Of a stretch of 42,013 nucleotides of DNA, positions 8,819 through 17,252 are shown piece after piece (positions within the stretch are counted from its first letter, which is position 1; the number at the start of each line of letters is the position of its first letter). This DNA is from Opitutia bacterium (GTDB lineage: Bacteria; Verrucomicrobiota; Verrucomicrobiia; Opitutales; UBA953): the NCBI GenBank assembly GCA_947378905.1, contig CANCLV010000004.1:1-42013 (forward strand). The letters run 5' to 3'. The notes below the pieces were generated by a model. That model saw only the letters and a list, made by a program, of their open reading frames with translations, was not told the origin of the DNA and searched no databases. The position numbers and the translations under genes were made by a program.

Positions 8819-9613
8819 ATGCGTTTGTTCGATTCCCATTGTCATCCGCTCTCCCTTATAAAAAAGGGTAAGGTGGAGTCGTGGTTAAAAGAAATCAAAG
8901 CTGCCGGATTAGAAGGTGTAATCGCTATAGGTACGGATTTGGCTGACTGGTCTGAATACCGAGACCTTGCTGAATCGCATCCCGATTTAATTCATTATAC
9001 CGTGGGATTGCATCCAGGTTATGTGACCGAGGGGTGGGAAGAAACGGTGGCTGCTATTTCTCCCTACTTTGCGGATAAAACTCTTCCAGTTGCGCTTGGT
9101 GAGATCGGCTTAGACTATTATCGATTACCCGAAGATCCGGCTGAAGCTGAACAAATCAAGCAATGGCAGAAGGGTGCCTTTCAACAGCAACTGCGTTTAG
9201 CGTATCAGTTTGGATGTCCAATTGTCATTCATTCCCGTCACGCTTTTCATGATTGCGTAAAGATGATCGACGAAAGTGGAGTCGACTGGAAAAAAGTAGT
9301 CTTCCATTGTTTCACTGAAGGACCCGAGTGTATGAAAGAGTTAAACAAGCGAGGCGGACGCGCTTCCTTCACTGGAGTGATTACTTATCCTAATGCACCC
9401 AATGTTACAGCAGCTTTGAAAGCACAGGGGTTAACCCGACTCATGTTGGAAACCGACGCGCCTTATTTGACTCCACAATCCAAACGCGGCCAGGAAAACT
9501 CGTCCGCTTATTTAGGGGAGATTGCTGAGAAGGCTGGAGAAATTCTCAACCTTCCTGCGGATGAAGTTGCGGCGGTTGCGACCTTAAATACCCGTCAGTT
9601 CTTCGGGATTTAA
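8819..9613 (+). CDS. tatD: TatD-family metal-dependent hydrolase
   Basis: 264 residues, standard for TatD/YcfH/YjjV nucleases. Metal-binding motifs of the amidohydrolase-like TIM barrel are in order: DSHCHP (residues 5-10), VGLHPGY (about 62-68), ALGEIGLDYYR (about 97-107), VIHSRHA, VFHCFTEG, and LETDAPYLTP near residue 220. The family comprises divalent-metal-dependent 3'-5' exonucleases and deoxyribonucleases, cytoplasmic, linked to DNA repair. Which subtype this is cannot be told from sequence alone. The gene stands alone between a divergent EVE gene and the downstream acyltransferase, 68 bases away. Confidence 0.93.
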   Translation: MRLFDSHCHPLSLIKKGKVESWLKEIKAAGLEGVIAIGTDLADWSEYRDLAESHPDLIHYTVGLHPGYVTEGWEETVAAISPYFADKTLPVALGEIGLDYYRLPEDPAEAEQIKQWQKGAFQQQLRLAYQFGCPIVIHSRHAFHDCVKMIDESGVDWKKVVFHCFTEGPECMKELNKRGGRASFTGVITYPNAPNVTAALKAQGLTRLMLETDAPYLTPQSKRGQENSSAYLGEIAEKAGEILNLPADEVAAVATLNTRQFFGI

Positions 9614-9681
9614 GAGTATGAAACCTGATTGTCACAAATTCGACGCTTAAAAAAGGTATTTGTAGATTAGGATACGAGCGG

Positions 9682-11481
9682 ATGACAAATTCGCGTCGAG
9701 GAGCTAACGAACAAAGTCTAAAGGCCGCATTAGGACCTTTAGGATGGTCTACTCCACTGCTTGATAAATTTTTTAATTCGAGAGAGTTTGATGACTTCTT
9801 GGAAAGATTACTCGTCGCTGGACGTTCTGATTTTTTTGCATCCGCCAAGGAGCAGGCACAGCTTTCATCTACCTGGAATGACTCATGCTTAGCACGAATT
9901 CCGAGAGAGGGCCCGTTAGTCGTGATGGCCAATCATCCACACGGATTGGCTGATGGGATTGTCGCGATGGATTTTTTACTGCGAGTTCGATCGGATATTT
10001 TGGTGGTAGGTAATCGCTGGCTCGCACAAATCCCAGGAATTCGTCCCTGGTTAATCGAGGTAGATCCATTTAATCCAGATCAAGCTGATTTCGGCAACCT
10101 CGCTGGGACGCGTCGAATTTTGAGTCACCTTAAATCGGGTGGTGCGATTTTAACTTTCCCTTCGGGCGAGGTTTCCAGTTTTACTTTTCGTGCAATGAAA
10201 GCACAGGATCCCGTGTGGTCGCCGCAAGTTGTGCGGATGGCACGTATCGCTAAAGCCTCGATTTTACCGATGCATATTGAGGGTGGTAATTCCAAAACAT
10301 TTCATTCGTTAGGTTATGTTCATTCCAAGTTACGAACCCTAATGTTGTTGCGTGAGTTCAATGCTAAGAAAGGAAAAGTAATACGACTCCGCACCGCTAA
10401 GGCCGTTCAACATTCACAGTTGGAGGATCATCCAGACGACGAAGAAGCGACGAGTTTTTTACGTTTGCGTTGTGAGCTTTTACAAAATCGTAAAGACGAG
10501 CCGGCGAAAAAAACAGCCAAAGAAACCAGTCACTGGGCTCAGGTGATTGCTCCGATTAACCCTAAACTCATTCGTGCGGAGTTGGAAAGTCTACCGACCG
10601 AAGATCTTTTACTGACGAGTGGTGATTTTAAGATTTATCGCTTCCTCGGTTCGGAGTTGCCACACACCATGAAGGAAATTGGTAGACTGCGCGAAATTAC
10701 TTTCCGTGGTGTTTCTGAGGGTACTGGACTAGATTGTGACCGCGATGCCTTTGACGACTGGTATGATCAACTTATTTTATGGGACGATAAAGAATCTAAG
10801 ATTGTTGGGGGCTATCGCCTAGGCCCGACAAACCGCATTCTTCCTCAAAAAGGAAAGCACGGAATGTATACTGCTACCTTGTTTGATTTCAAAGGTGAGT
10901 TCTTCCGTCGAATGGATCCAGCTTTGGAAATGGGTCGTTCATTTATTCGTGAGGAGTATCAACGTAAGCCCACTAGTCTTCCATTGTTATGGCGTGGTAT
11001 TGGTCGCTACGTGGTAAGATTTCCACAGTACCATTTATTATTTGGACCAGTCAGTATTAACCCAGAGTACGGTCAGGCCTCTAAAGAACTGATTTTATCT
11101 TATCTGAAACATAATCGTACAGCCGAAGATTTAGCACCCCTAGTGCGTGCGAAAAATCCACCCCGTTCGATGAGTCTACGCGATGCCGACCTCGAAGTTC
11201 TGCAACGTTGCGCATTCGATCTCGAACACGTCTCTGGCTTGGTCAGTGATTTGGAACCAGATGCGAAAGCTGTACCGGTTCTCTTAAAACACTATTTAAA
11301 ATTAAATGGCAGACTCATTGCCTTCAACGTGGACCAAGGTTTTGGTGGCTGCTTAGACGGTTTGATTGTTGTCGATTTAACCCAGACCGATCCGAAGTTA
11401 TTATCGGCCTACATGGGTGATGAAGGTGTTAAGCACTTCTTATCTTATCACGACTTTGACCCAGTACTAAGTAGCAAATAA
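9682..11481 (+). CDS. olsF: Bifunctional acyltransferase resembling OlsF, ornithine-lipid-type aminolipid synthesis
   Basis: 599 residues in two halves. The N-terminal half (about 1-270) is a PlsC-like lysolipid O-acyltransferase: NHPHGLADG at 84-92 is the variant His/Asp motif of hemolysin-type acyltransferases, with FPSGEVSS near 160. The C-terminal half (about 300-595) is an OlsB/GNAT-like N-acyltransferase: an Arg-rich ITFRGVSEGTG region, GGYRLGPT, and LEMGRSFIREEYQ. OlsF of Serratia and Flavobacterium has this order: the C-terminal half N-acylates ornithine and the N-terminal half adds the ester-linked second acyl chain. Function is inferred from architecture; the amino acid head group (ornithine, lysine, glycine) cannot be deduced. 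A strong terminator follows at once. No Shine-Dalgarno sequence precedes the ATG. Confidence 0.75.
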   Translation: MTNSRRGANEQSLKAALGPLGWSTPLLDKFFNSREFDDFLERLLVAGRSDFFASAKEQAQLSSTWNDSCLARIPREGPLVVMANHPHGLADGIVAMDFLLRVRSDILVVGNRWLAQIPGIRPWLIEVDPFNPDQADFGNLAGTRRILSHLKSGGAILTFPSGEVSSFTFRAMKAQDPVWSPQVVRMARIAKASILPMHIEGGNSKTFHSLGYVHSKLRTLMLLREFNAKKGKVIRLRTAKAVQHSQLEDHPDDEEATSFLRLRCELLQNRKDEPAKKTAKETSHWAQVIAPINPKLIRAELESLPTEDLLLTSGDFKIYRFLGSELPHTMKEIGRLREITFRGVSEGTGLDCDRDAFDDWYDQLILWDDKESKIVGGYRLGPTNRILPQKGKHGMYTATLFDFKGEFFRRMDPALEMGRSFIREEYQRKPTSLPLLWRGIGRYVVRFPQYHLLFGPVSINPEYGQASKELILSYLKHNRTAEDLAPLVRAKNPPRSMSLRDADLEVLQRCAFDLEHVSGLVSDLEPDAKAVPVLLKHYLKLNGRLIAFNVDQGFGGCLDGLIVVDLTQTDPKLLSAYMGDEGVKHFLSYHDFDPVLSSK

Positions 11482-11510
11482 AAAAGGCAGGGGGTGAGCC
11501 CTGCCTTTTT
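11481..11510. terminator. Bidirectional intrinsic terminator between olsF-like gene and metY
   Basis: A perfect 12-bp stem, AAAAAGGCAGGG (11481-11492) with CCCTGCCTTTTT (11499-11510), closes a 6-base loop. The A-run and T-run flank a GC core, so it should terminate in both directions. It serves the convergent olsF-like gene (stop at 11479-11481) and metY (stop at 11530). It is the clearest intrinsic terminator in the window. Confidence 0.93.
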
Positions 11511-11529
11511 ATTGATTTGGAGATTTCGA

Positions 11530-12819
11530 TTAAGCCTTAGCGAGTGCTTGCTCGATATCGGCGATGATATCTTCGACGTCTTCAATACCCACCGAGAGAC
11601 GAACATAGTCATCGGTCACGCCAGCGGCTTGACGTTCCTCTGCGGTTAACTGCGAGTGCGTTGTAGAAGCAGGGTGAATAGCGAGTGAACGAGCATCACC
11701 AATGTTGGCGACGTGGCTGTGGAGTTTTAGTCCGTTGATGAATTTAGTTCCACCTTCGAGACCGCTCTTCACGCCGAAACCAACGAGCGCACCGAAACCG
11801 TTGGTAAGATATTTCTTAGCGAGATCGTGGTAGCGTGAGGATTTGAGACCAGGGTAGTTAACCCATTTTACTTTAGGATGGGACTCGAGGTACTGTGCTA
11901 CCTTGAGTGCATTTGAGCAGTGACGCTCCATACGGAGGTGGAGTGTCTCCAGACCTTGTAAGAGTAAGAATGCATTGAAAGGCGATAAGCAGCTACCGAC
12001 GTCGCGTAAGAACTGCAGACGCATTTTCATAATGAATGCGATATTGGCTCCGCCGGCTGGGGCGAAGGCTTTGAAGGCTTCCCAGTGTGGCAGACCATGG
12101 TAGGACATGTCGGGCTCGGTGAATCCAGGGAAGCGTCCGCTGCCCCAGTTAAAGTTTCCACCGTCTACGACGATACCGCCGATGCTGGTTCCGTGTCCAC
12201 CGATGTGTTTTGTTGCTGAGTGAACCACGACGTTTGCACCGTGTTCAAATGGACGATTTAAATAAGGCGATAAAGCTGTGTTATCGATGATGAGAGGAAC
12301 GCCGGCTTCTTTGGCGATTTTCGCAACTTCTTCGAAGGGGAAGATATTTAAGCGTGGGTTACCGAGGCCTTCACCGTAAAAGGCTTTAGTATTTGGCTTA
12401 AGAGCTTTGCGGAAGTTTTCTGGATCATCTCCGTCTACAAAGGAAACCTGGATACCAAGTTTAGGAAGGGTGTAGTGGAAGAGGTTGTAGGTACCGCCGT
12501 AAAGTTGGGCGACTGATACAATGTGATCGCCGGCACCGGCGATGTTAAGAATGGCCGCGGTGATGGCAGCTTGTCCGGAGGAATGAGCAAGGGCGCCTGA
12601 GCCACCTTCGAGTGCGGCGAGGCGTTGTTCGAGCACATCGGTCGTCGGATTCATGATCCGAGTGTAGATATTGCCGAGTTCCTTGAGGCCGAAAAGATTG
12701 GCGGCATGTTCGGTGTCGCGGAATTGATAACTGGTGGTTTGGTAGATAGGGACCGCGCAGGCGCCTGTGGTTGGGTCTGCTTTTTGGCCAGCGTGGAGGG
12801 TGCGTGTTCCGATTTTCAT
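11530..12819 (-). CDS. metY: O-acetylhomoserine sulfhydrylase (MetY-type Cys/Met PLP enzyme)
   Basis: 429 residues from the ATG at 12819. The frame stays open to an ATG at 12849, but that one sits inside the predicted promoter, and MKIGTRTLHAGQ is the usual MetY N-terminus. PLP features: YTRIMNPTTDVLEQRLAALEGG, SSGQAAI, the Asp-containing LIIDNTALSPYL, and the Schiff-base lysine in HSATKHIGGHG. Length (about 430) and the NFNWGSGRFPGFTEPDMSYHG insert fit O-acetylhomoserine sulfhydrylase rather than cystathionine lyases of about 390. It makes homocysteine from O-acetylhomoserine and sulfide in the cytoplasm. O-succinylhomoserine or O-acetylserine as substrates cannot be excluded from sequence. 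Confidence 0.92.
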   Translation of the reverse strand: MKIGTRTLHAGQKADPTTGACAVPIYQTTSYQFRDTEHAANLFGLKELGNIYTRIMNPTTDVLEQRLAALEGGSGALAHSSGQAAITAAILNIAGAGDHIVSVAQLYGGTYNLFHYTLPKLGIQVSFVDGDDPENFRKALKPNTKAFYGEGLGNPRLNIFPFEEVAKIAKEAGVPLIIDNTALSPYLNRPFEHGANVVVHSATKHIGGHGTSIGGIVVDGGNFNWGSGRFPGFTEPDMSYHGLPHWEAFKAFAPAGGANIAFIMKMRLQFLRDVGSCLSPFNAFLLLQGLETLHLRMERHCSNALKVAQYLESHPKVKWVNYPGLKSSRYHDLAKKYLTNGFGALVGFGVKSGLEGGTKFINGLKLHSHVANIGDARSLAIHPASTTHSQLTAEERQAAGVTDDYVRLSVGIEDVEDIIADIEQALAKA

Positions 12820-12826
12820 AGTGAGG

Positions 12827-12857
12827 TATATACCGACTCGTCCCGGCATATTTTCAA
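12827..12857 (-). promoter_or_regulatory. Putative metY promoter that decides the start codon
   Basis: On the minus strand TTGAAA (12857-12852) precedes TATATA (12832-12827, 19-base spacer) or the overlapping GGTATA (12834-12829, 17-base spacer). The ATG at 12819 follows 7-9 bases later, so the mRNA would be leaderless or nearly so. The alternative ATG at 12849 lies upstream of the -10 and would not be transcribed from here. Confidence 0.5.
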
Positions 12858-12940
12858 GTCAGATTGGCTTTTATGACATCTATTATACTTCAAACGATTC
12901 ATTCTCGCCCATGAGCCCTTCTTTAATCTAACTATTAGCC

Positions 12941-14371
12941 ATGCCAGTATTACTGCACGATACCATGTCACGCGAGATGCGTCCCTTGTTACCCAAGGCC
13001 GGCAAGTCTACGTTTGGTATGTATTGCTGTGGTCCCACTGTTTATGGACCGGCCCATATCGGGAATTTTAGAACCTTTATTCTGCAGGACGTCTTGCGCC
13101 GGACGCTGGAAGTTGATGGCCTAAAGGTTAAGCACGTCAGAAATATTACCGATGTTGACGATAAAACGATTCGTGGTGCTCAAGCTGCCAAAACGACTTT
13201 AACGGAATTCACCAAGACATGGACTGACAAGTTTCATGCCGACTGCGAAGCTTTAGGACTTTTAGCACCTCACGTTGAGCCGAGTGCCGTCGCACACATC
13301 CCGCAACAAGTAGCTATGATCAAAGCACTTGTAGATAAGGGTCATGCTTATGTATCCAAGGACGGCTCAGTATACTTTAAAGTCAGTAGCTGTCACGGGT
13401 ATGGCAAGTTGAGTCACTTAGACCTTTCAAAGCGCGAGACCCAGTCGACGAACAGTGCGGGTGAGGCCAATGATTCCGATGAGTATGATCGGGAGTCGGC
13501 GTCGGACTTCGCATTATGGAAATCGAGAAAACCTGAAGACGGTGCAAATTTTTGGCCAAGTCCTTGGGGTGAGGGTCGTCCCGGCTGGCACATCGAGTGT
13601 TCAGCGATGTCACTCGAACATCTAGGCGTTACTTTTGACCTCCATGGTGGCGGAATCGATTTATGTTTCCCGCACCACGAGAATGAAATTGCTCAGAGCG
13701 AATGCGCTACGGGTATTCCTGGCTTTGCCGCCCACTGGTTTCATAGCGCTCACCTGCTTGTAGAGGGCGAAAAGATGTCAAAAAGTAAGGGAAATCTCTA
13801 TACATTAGATGATTTGAAGGCGAAGGGGTATTCGCCGGTTGAAGTTCGCTTCGCACTGATCGCTGGGCACTACCGTAGTTCGTTAAACTTCACTATAAAG
13901 GGTTTAGAGGATGCTCGCTCTGCTCTCAACAAAATCGAAAAGGGTACTGAGAGGTTACTTACGGCAGCAGGATTCTCAAAAGAGGAGTTTGCGGCACCCA
14001 CTAAGCAAGAAATTCAGACATCTTGGGGGCGTTTTGCTCCTGCTTGGGAGGTTTTGCAGAACGATTTAAACATTCCTGGATGTCTCGGCCAGATTTTCAC
14101 CGTGTTGGCCAGTAAGTCGGACCTAACGACTGAGTCCGCACGACAAGATTTGAGCGGTCTAGCCAAAATTCTCTTCGCGCTCGGTCTAAAGCTTTTCACT
14201 TCGGCGCCCGCGCAAGGTGTTCCGGCTGATGTTGCTGAGCTCGGTGCGAAACGATGGGCAGCGAAACAGGCGAAGGACTTCGTCTCCGCCGACCGTCTCC
14301 GTCTCGAACTCGTCGAGCTGGGGTGGACGATGCTCGACCGCAAGGATGGGTACGACCTCAAGAAGTCTTAA
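12941..14371 (+). CDS. cysS: Cysteinyl-tRNA synthetase
   Basis: 476 residues, typical for CysRS (about 460-480). The zinc-site cysteine and HIGH-type motif are in YCCGPTVYGPAHIGNFR (about residues 28-44); further zinc ligands are in WHIECSAMS and LCFPHHENE. The KMSKS loop reads EKMSKSKGNL (about 286-295). It charges tRNA-Cys in the cytoplasm. An acidic stretch, SAGEANDSDEYDRESASD, lies before the zinc region. The gene is monocistronic in appearance: metY diverges from it across about 120 bases, and the SIMPL gene downstream has its own promoter. No Shine-Dalgarno sequence is seen. Confidence 0.97.
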   Translation: MPVLLHDTMSREMRPLLPKAGKSTFGMYCCGPTVYGPAHIGNFRTFILQDVLRRTLEVDGLKVKHVRNITDVDDKTIRGAQAAKTTLTEFTKTWTDKFHADCEALGLLAPHVEPSAVAHIPQQVAMIKALVDKGHAYVSKDGSVYFKVSSCHGYGKLSHLDLSKRETQSTNSAGEANDSDEYDRESASDFALWKSRKPEDGANFWPSPWGEGRPGWHIECSAMSLEHLGVTFDLHGGGIDLCFPHHENEIAQSECATGIPGFAAHWFHSAHLLVEGEKMSKSKGNLYTLDDLKAKGYSPVEVRFALIAGHYRSSLNFTIKGLEDARSALNKIEKGTERLLTAAGFSKEEFAAPTKQEIQTSWGRFAPAWEVLQNDLNIPGCLGQIFTVLASKSDLTTESARQDLSGLAKILFALGLKLFTSAPAQGVPADVAELGAKRWAAKQAKDFVSADRLRLELVELGWTMLDRKDGYDLKKS

Positions 14372-14389
14372 ATAATTTTATTAGACAGT

Positions 14390-14419
14390 TTGACTTCAGT
14401 TCTACCGACTTGGTATACT
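14390..14419 (+). promoter_or_regulatory. Strong putative promoter of the SIMPL gene
   Basis: TTGACT (14390-14395), 18-base spacer, TATACT (14414-14419): both boxes are 5 of 6 to the sigma-70 consensus. The ATG at 14428 is 8 bases after the -10, so the predicted transcript starts at the A of the ATG or a base or two before. This is the cleanest example of the leaderless arrangement in this window. Confidence 0.7.
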
Positions 14420-14427
14420 GATTAACT

Positions 14428-15204
14428 ATGTCGCAATCTCCTACGAACTCCCAACGCATCGCTTTTCTCTTACTCGGTGCTTCTTTAGCCCTTGGTTTTA
14501 TTATCGGATCAGAAAAATTAAGCACGGCCATCGCGCAAGTGCGAAAAAGTCAGCCCTCTATCGTAGTAAAAGGTGTCGCAGTCCAAGATGTAAAAGCCGA
14601 TCAGGCTATTGTGGAATTTATGGTGGTTTGGCGCGGGACAGATTCCGCAACTGGCAAGAAAGCATTTCTTTCACAACGCGATATTTTCAGAAAAAAACTT
14701 TTAGATTTCGGATTTAAAGAAAGCGAAGTGAGCATGGAAGCCACTGAGCAAAGAAGACTAGAACCCGCTAATGCGAAAACCACGGGTGCAATTGAGTATG
14801 ATAAATACGCACGAGGCTCGGTTCCCGACTTTGTTTATTTTACAGAGTTTAAAATAACTACTGATAAAGTTGACTTAGTCGATAAGTTGTCGCGTGAGGA
14901 TTTTGTGTTGGAGAATGATGTAGATGTTAAACGTCGCGGGGTAGTTTATAAACTCGTTAACGTGGATGATTCGAAAAAAGAATTATTAATTTTAGCTGCT
15001 AAAAATGCCCGTGCACGTGCCGATGTTTTAGTCTTAGGTTCGGGAAGTAAAATTGGTACATTATTAGATGCTTCCCAAGGTGCATTTTCTATCCAAGCGA
15101 AAGACTCGGTCGGCGATAGTGAATATGGCACAGTTGATACTAGTTCCATTAATAAAACAATTCGCGTGGTGGTGACGATGACCTACGAAATTGTTAAGGA
15201 ATAG
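14428..15204 (+). CDS. SIMPL (DUF541) domain protein with N-terminal membrane anchor
   Basis: 258 residues. A hydrophobic segment at about 11-28 (IAFLLLGASLALGFIIGS) serves as signal peptide or anchor. The SIMPL/DUF541 domain follows: SIVVKGVAVQDVKADQAIVEF at its start, a middle section with VYFTEFKITTDKVDLVDKLS, an AAKNARARADVLVLGSG stretch (the conserved A-x-x-x-A-R-x-x-A region), and a closing beta strand TIRVVVTMTYEI. Domain members such as BP26 and YggE are envelope proteins linked to oxidative stress or form oligomeric channels; the biochemical role is unresolved. Location in the envelope is inferred. It precedes thrS by 88 bases. Confidence 0.82.
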   Translation: MSQSPTNSQRIAFLLLGASLALGFIIGSEKLSTAIAQVRKSQPSIVVKGVAVQDVKADQAIVEFMVVWRGTDSATGKKAFLSQRDIFRKKLLDFGFKESEVSMEATEQRRLEPANAKTTGAIEYDKYARGSVPDFVYFTEFKITTDKVDLVDKLSREDFVLENDVDVKRRGVVYKLVNVDDSKKELLILAAKNARARADVLVLGSGSKIGTLLDASQGAFSIQAKDSVGDSEYGTVDTSSINKTIRVVVTMTYEIVKE

Positions 15205-15248
15205 AGGTAAAATAGGCAATATCGGGACGGCTGGTGTGTCCATTCTTG

Positions 15249-15292
15249 CGCTTGGGTCGAAGAGACCCTAGCGAAAGGGGTATCCTTTTCGT
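15249..15292 (+). promoter_or_regulatory. Structured leader upstream of thrS
   Basis: Two consecutive hairpins abut the thrS ATG. The first: CGCT-T-GGGTC (15249-15258) pairs with GACCC-T-AGCG (15264-15273), nine base pairs with one T-T mismatch and a GAAGA loop. The second: AAAGG (15274-15278) with CCTTT (15284-15288), loop GGTAT. The purine run AAAGGGG in the second is the only Shine-Dalgarno-like sequence here and would be masked when folded. Bacterial thrS genes are often autoregulated through leader structure; this role is inferred. Confidence 0.45.
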
Positions 15293-17179
15293 ATGTCCAC
15301 ACGTACTCCTATGACTCCCTTAGAGGAGATTCGTCACTCAGCTGCTCACATGCTCGGTGCAGCCGTTTTAAGATTATTTCCCCAGGCACAACTCGATATC
15401 GGGCCACCCACCGACAACGGATTTTATTACGATTTTGATTTGGATCATGCCTTCACCGCCGAAGATTTAATTAAAATCGAAGAAGAGATGAAGCGCATCT
15501 CAAAAGAGAATCAGAAATTTGAACGGATGGAGTGCACTCGCGAAGAAGCTGAACAAATTATTAAAGAACGCGGACAGAATCTTTATAAACTCGGTCGTCT
15601 GGCCGACATTCCTGAAGGCGAAAAAATTTCTTTTTATAAAAACGGCGAGTTCATGGATTTATGTGCGGGTACGCACGTGCGTTACTCTTCCCAGGTCAAA
15701 GCCTTCAAGCTTTTGCATATCGCCGGTGCTTATCACCGTGGTAACGAGAAAAATAAACAGTTACAAAGAATTTACGGGACCGCTTTTGCTACTAAGGATG
15801 AACTCGAGCAATCTTTAGCCCGTGCCGAAGAAGCAAAGAAGCGTGATCACCGTAAACTCGGAAAAGAATTAAAACTCTTTCATATCGATGAAAAAGTAGG
15901 GCAGGGGCTTATTCTTTGGACGCCGAATGGCGCGGTAGTTCGTCAAGAACTCCAAAACTTCATCTCCGAACAATTATTCCGTACTGGATACAAGCAGGTA
16001 TTCACTCCGCATATCGGTAATTTAGATTTATACCGTACGTCGGGACACTTTCCTTACTACAAAGACGCACAGTTCCCACCGCTGGTTGAGCGCGAAGCGA
16101 TGGAGATGCTTTCAAAAGAAGGTTGTGGTTGTGGTGAACTGACTAACCGACTCGAGCAAGGTGTCATTCAAGGTTTCTTACTGAAGCCTATGAACTGTCC
16201 GCACCATATCAGAATTTTTGCTTCTCAACCTCACTCGTACCGCGATTTACCGGTTCGTTTGGCTGAGTTCGGTACAGTCTATCGCTGGGAGCAGTCGGGT
16301 GAACTCAATGGTATGACACGAGTACGCGGATTCACTCAAGATGATGGCCACCTTTTCTGTACTGAAGATCAAGTCGGACAAGAAGTTCAGGGCTGTCTCG
16401 AATTAGTGAAGATTGTTCTCAAGACTCTCGGTCTAAACGATTATCGTGTTCGTGTGGGTTTAAGAAATCCAGACTCTAACAAATACACTGGCTCAAAAGA
16501 AAATTGGGATAAGGCTGAAGCCGCTTGTCGTGCTGCTGCCGCGACGCTCGGTGTGAAATTTACCGAAGAAGCAGGAGAAGCTGCATTCTATGGACCCAAG
16601 ATCGACTTCGTGGTTCGCGACGTCATCGGCCGCGAGTGGCAGTTGGGTACGGTTCAAGTGGATTTTAATTTACCTGAAAGATTTGAACTTTCGTTTATTG
16701 GTCCTGACAACAAACCGCATCGTCCCGTCATGATTCACCGTGCGCCGTTTGGATCGATGGAAAGATTCGTCGGTATTTTAATTGAGCACTTCGCAGGCGA
16801 CTTCCCAACTTGGTTAGCCCCTGAACAAGTACGCATCATCTCATTAAACGATGATATGAATCCCTATTGTGAAGAGCTCGGTAAGAAGCTCACTGAATTA
16901 AATATCCGTTGTTCGGTTGATGGATCTTCGGACAAACTGGGTGCCAAGATTCGACGTGCTGAATTAACTAAGGTGCCACACATGCTCGTTGTGGGCGCAA
17001 AAGAAAAAGAAGCTGGCCTCGTTAATATTCGCTCACGTGCTGATAAATCATTCGAAGGTAATCGTACCTTTGATGAGTTTATTAGTTTAGTGACGGCCGA
17101 AATTTCTGAACGCCGATTAAAGTCAGTAGTCGCTGCTCCAGCATCACCTAGTCCATCGACAGGCACCCATGGTGCCTAA
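15293..17179 (+). CDS. thrS: Threonyl-tRNA synthetase lacking the TGS domain
   Basis: 628 residues. It starts directly at the editing domain: HSAAH (H15, H19) and DLCAGTH (C124, H128) are the N2 editing residues. The class II core has MNCPHH (zinc Cys302), DDGHLF (His353) and MIHRAPFG (His482), and an HGTP anticodon-binding domain ends the protein. The roughly 60-residue N-terminal TGS domain is missing; an in-frame TAG at 15269-15271 rules out an upstream extension. Length is kept near normal by an insertion of about 30 residues before the zinc Cys (about 262-295, with CGCGE) and a Pro/Ser-rich tail. It charges tRNA-Thr and should still edit serine. Confidence 0.96.
   Translation: MSTRTPMTPLEEIRHSAAHMLGAAVLRLFPQAQLDIGPPTDNGFYYDFDLDHAFTAEDLIKIEEEMKRISKENQKFERMECTREEAEQIIKERGQNLYKLGRLADIPEGEKISFYKNGEFMDLCAGTHVRYSSQVKAFKLLHIAGAYHRGNEKNKQLQRIYGTAFATKDELEQSLARAEEAKKRDHRKLGKELKLFHIDEKVGQGLILWTPNGAVVRQELQNFISEQLFRTGYKQVFTPHIGNLDLYRTSGHFPYYKDAQFPPLVEREAMEMLSKEGCGCGELTNRLEQGVIQGFLLKPMNCPHHIRIFASQPHSYRDLPVRLAEFGTVYRWEQSGELNGMTRVRGFTQDDGHLFCTEDQVGQEVQGCLELVKIVLKTLGLNDYRVRVGLRNPDSNKYTGSKENWDKAEAACRAAAATLGVKFTEEAGEAAFYGPKIDFVVRDVIGREWQLGTVQVDFNLPERFELSFIGPDNKPHRPVMIHRAPFGSMERFVGILIEHFAGDFPTWLAPEQVRIISLNDDMNPYCEELGKKLTELNIRCSVDGSSDKLGAKIRRAELTKVPHMLVVGAKEKEAGLVNIRSRADKSFEGNRTFDEFISLVTAEISERRLKSVVAAPASPSPSTGTHGA
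17161..17177 (+). terminator. Hairpin overlapping the thrS stop codon
   Basis: AGGCACC (17161-17167) and GGTGCCT (17171-17177) form a perfect 7-bp stem with a CAT loop, running into the TAA. The following TAAGTTGTGCTTGTTT is T-rich but lacks a solid T-run, so termination would be partial. It may equally be an mRNA 3' stabiliser. Confidence 0.4.
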
Positions 17180-17252
17180 GTTGTGCTTGTTTGACGCTTA
17201 AATGTCACTCTTCACAGGTTGCAGATATATATTGAATTCATTGCTTTAGTTT

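Noticed and set aside
14372..14389. Possible terminator after cysS (GTCT...AGAC)
   Set aside because: Only four pairs before mismatches; not a convincing stem and it merges into the SIMPL -35 region.
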